Shown here piece after piece: positions 6,818 through 7,532 of a stretch of 7,532 nt of DNA (the stretch's first letter is position 1; each line of letters opens with the position of its first letter). The notes under the pieces were generated by a model. The model made no database searches, was not told the DNA's origin, and saw nothing but the letters and a program-made list of their open reading frames with translations. Source of the DNA: Acidaminococcales bacterium. GTDB lineage: Bacteria > Bacillota > Negativicutes > Acidaminococcales > JAISLQ01. Made by a program: the position numbers and the translations under genes. Location: positions 1-7,532 of the forward strand of contig JAISPA010000052.1 of NCBI GenBank assembly GCA_031275255.1. Reading direction: 5' to 3'.

Positions 6818-6854
6818 TTAGAGCGAGCTTGCCTCGCCAGAGAGGGTCGGTTCC
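6695..6854 (-). repeat. Candidate structured intergenic repeat element
   Basis: The sequence differs in character from the genes around it and is rich in inverted repeats. It has a hairpin with 7-bp arms (6729-6735 with 6739-6745, 3-nt loop) and a hairpin with 5-bp arms (6823-6827 with 6833-6837). The second is enclosed by GGAAC/GTTCC (6850-6854 with 6813-6817). A CCCC/GGGG pair lies at 6811-6814 with 6791-6794, and a long-range GCTAA/TTAGC pair at 6707-6711 with 6775-6779. The GGAAC and GGGG pairs share bases and so are alternatives. Two related sub-units (CCGAC, then CCTCTC, then a GGCAAGC-type hairpin, then TTAAG or CTAAG) are visible. Only one copy is in the window, so repeat status is inferred. 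Ends are estimates. It could equally be a structured non-coding RNA or a leader for fabD. Confidence 0.4.
6729..6745 (-). repeat. 7-bp inverted repeat, 3-nt loop
   Basis: GGCAAGC and GCTTGCC arms flank a 3-nt loop. No U tract follows on either strand, so it is not a simple terminator. It forms the clearest hairpin of the candidate element between fabK and fabD. Confidence 0.7.
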
Positions 6855-7532
6855 GTGTTGAATTTGCTGCCGGACTCGAACACGCGCGGCAAAGCCTCGA
6901 TCATGTTTTGTATTATTTCATTCACGCTTTTTATTTCTTTTACCATCCCGGCCGACTGACCGGCCATCACGGAACCGAACAGCACGTCGCCGTCGCGGGC
7001 CGCGGCTTTCAATTTTCCGGCGCCGAAGGTTTCCAATTCTTCCGCGCTGACGCCGGCTTTTTCCATTTCGGCAAACTTTCTTGTCAGCATGTTTTCCAAT
7101 ACTCGGACTGGATGACCTGTGCTTATTCCCGTAACGACCGACGTCCGGTCTTTAGCTTTGAGTATGGCTTTTTTATAGTTCTCATGCGCGATACATTCGT
7201 CGGAGGCGACAAAACGGGTACCGATCTGTACGCCCTCCGCGCCAAGACATAACACCGCCGCCAAGCCGCGCGCGTCGCTTACGCCGCCGGCGGCAATAAC
7301 CGGAATATCTACGGCATCCGCCACCTGCGGTATCAGGCACATGGTGGTTACCGTCCCGATATGCCCGCCGCTTTCATGGCCTTCGGCGATCAGAGCGTCA
7401 ACCCCCGAACGTGCGAGCCGGGCCGCTAAAGCGACGGACGCCACGACCGGCACAACTTTTGTGCCGATTTCCTTGAGGGCGGGAATGTATTCGGCCGGAT
7501 TGCCGGCGCCTGTTGTAATAACTTTTACTTTT
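6818..7532 (-). CDS. fabK: Enoyl-ACP reductase II, FMN-dependent (partial, N-terminus missing)
   Basis: Reduces trans-2-enoyl-ACP to acyl-ACP, the last step of each elongation cycle, with FMN and NAD(P)H. The visible 237 residues begin KVKVITTGAGNPAEY; roughly the first 80 are outside the window. FabK marks include TTGAGNP at visible 6-12, PVVASVALAARLARSG at 28-43, and EGHESGGHIG at 50-59 with the catalytic-type H57. [19 protein letters not shown] and GSVMAGQSAGMV follow in the expected order. GSVMAGQ and the GAGKL region separate it from the NMO-like paralogue downstream. The reading frame continues upstream to the window edge without a stop. The last residues (about NTEPTLSGEASSL) are encoded inside the candidate repeat element, so the native tail may have been replaced. 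FabK is structurally unrelated to FabI, and FabK enzymes are known to be triclosan-tolerant. Confidence 0.94.
   Translation of the reverse strand, partial: KVKVITTGAGNPAEYIPALKEIGTKVVPVVASVALAARLARSGVDALIAEGHESGGHIGTVTTMCLIPQVADAVDIPVIAAGGVSDARGLAAVLCLGAEGVQIGTRFVASDECIAHENYKKAILKAKDRTSVVTGISTGHPVRVLENMLTRKFAEMEKAGVSAEELETFGAGKLKAAARDGDVLFGSVMAGQSAGMVKEIKSVNEIIQNMIEALPRVFESGSKFNTEPTLSGEASSL

Noticed and set aside
6660..6860. tRNA or tRNA-like gene in the spacer
   Set aside because: No cloverleaf with a proper T-arm, anticodon arm and acceptor stem can be drawn. The GGGTTCATAC motif alone is insufficient.
1..7532. Defence, phage, CRISPR or toxin-antitoxin system
   Set aside because: All nine protein genes belong to core metabolism, RNA processing or transport families. 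No repeat-spacer array, nuclease-effector pair or integrase was seen.

Overview
The window comes from a low-to-mid GC Gram-positive-lineage genome. Gene order (fabK-fabD-fabG-acpP-NMO-fabF-rnc, then a radical SAM gene) and the protein sequences fit Bacillota, most likely the class Negativicutes. That placement is inferred from gene order and motifs; no 16S or other marker is present. All nine protein genes lie on the minus strand, so transcription runs from high to low coordinates. Both ends are cut: fabK lacks its N-terminus at 7532 and an MFS transporter lacks its C-terminal half at 1.

The core, about 7532 to 2387, is a type II fatty acid synthesis (FAS II) operon. FabD loads malonyl groups onto the acyl carrier protein AcpP, FabF condenses, FabG reduces the ketoacyl group, and FabK (an FMN enoyl reductase unrelated to FabI) makes the last reduction. 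No dehydratase (fabZ) or fabH is visible. Between acpP and fabF lies a second flavoenzyme of the nitronate monooxygenase/FabK superfamily, with a four-cysteine cluster near its C-terminus; its substrate is unknown. All catalytic residues checked in FabD, FabG, FabF, AcpP and RNase III are present.

Downstream follow rnc (RNase III), a radical SAM protein of the Elp3-like type, and the start of an MFS_3-type efflux transporter. The transporter starts with GTG inside the end of the radical SAM gene.

Most genes are tightly packed (10-50 nt gaps or overlaps). Three spacers stand out. A 172-nt gap between fabK and fabD looks like a structured, repeat-type element that also supplies the last codons of fabK. 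An 87-nt gap after acpP holds a perfect 15-bp hairpin. A 91-nt gap after rnc holds a GC-rich hairpin that may be a terminator. No promoter of the fab operon is visible; it should lie upstream, beyond 7532. No tRNA, rRNA, CRISPR array, transposase or phage gene was seen.
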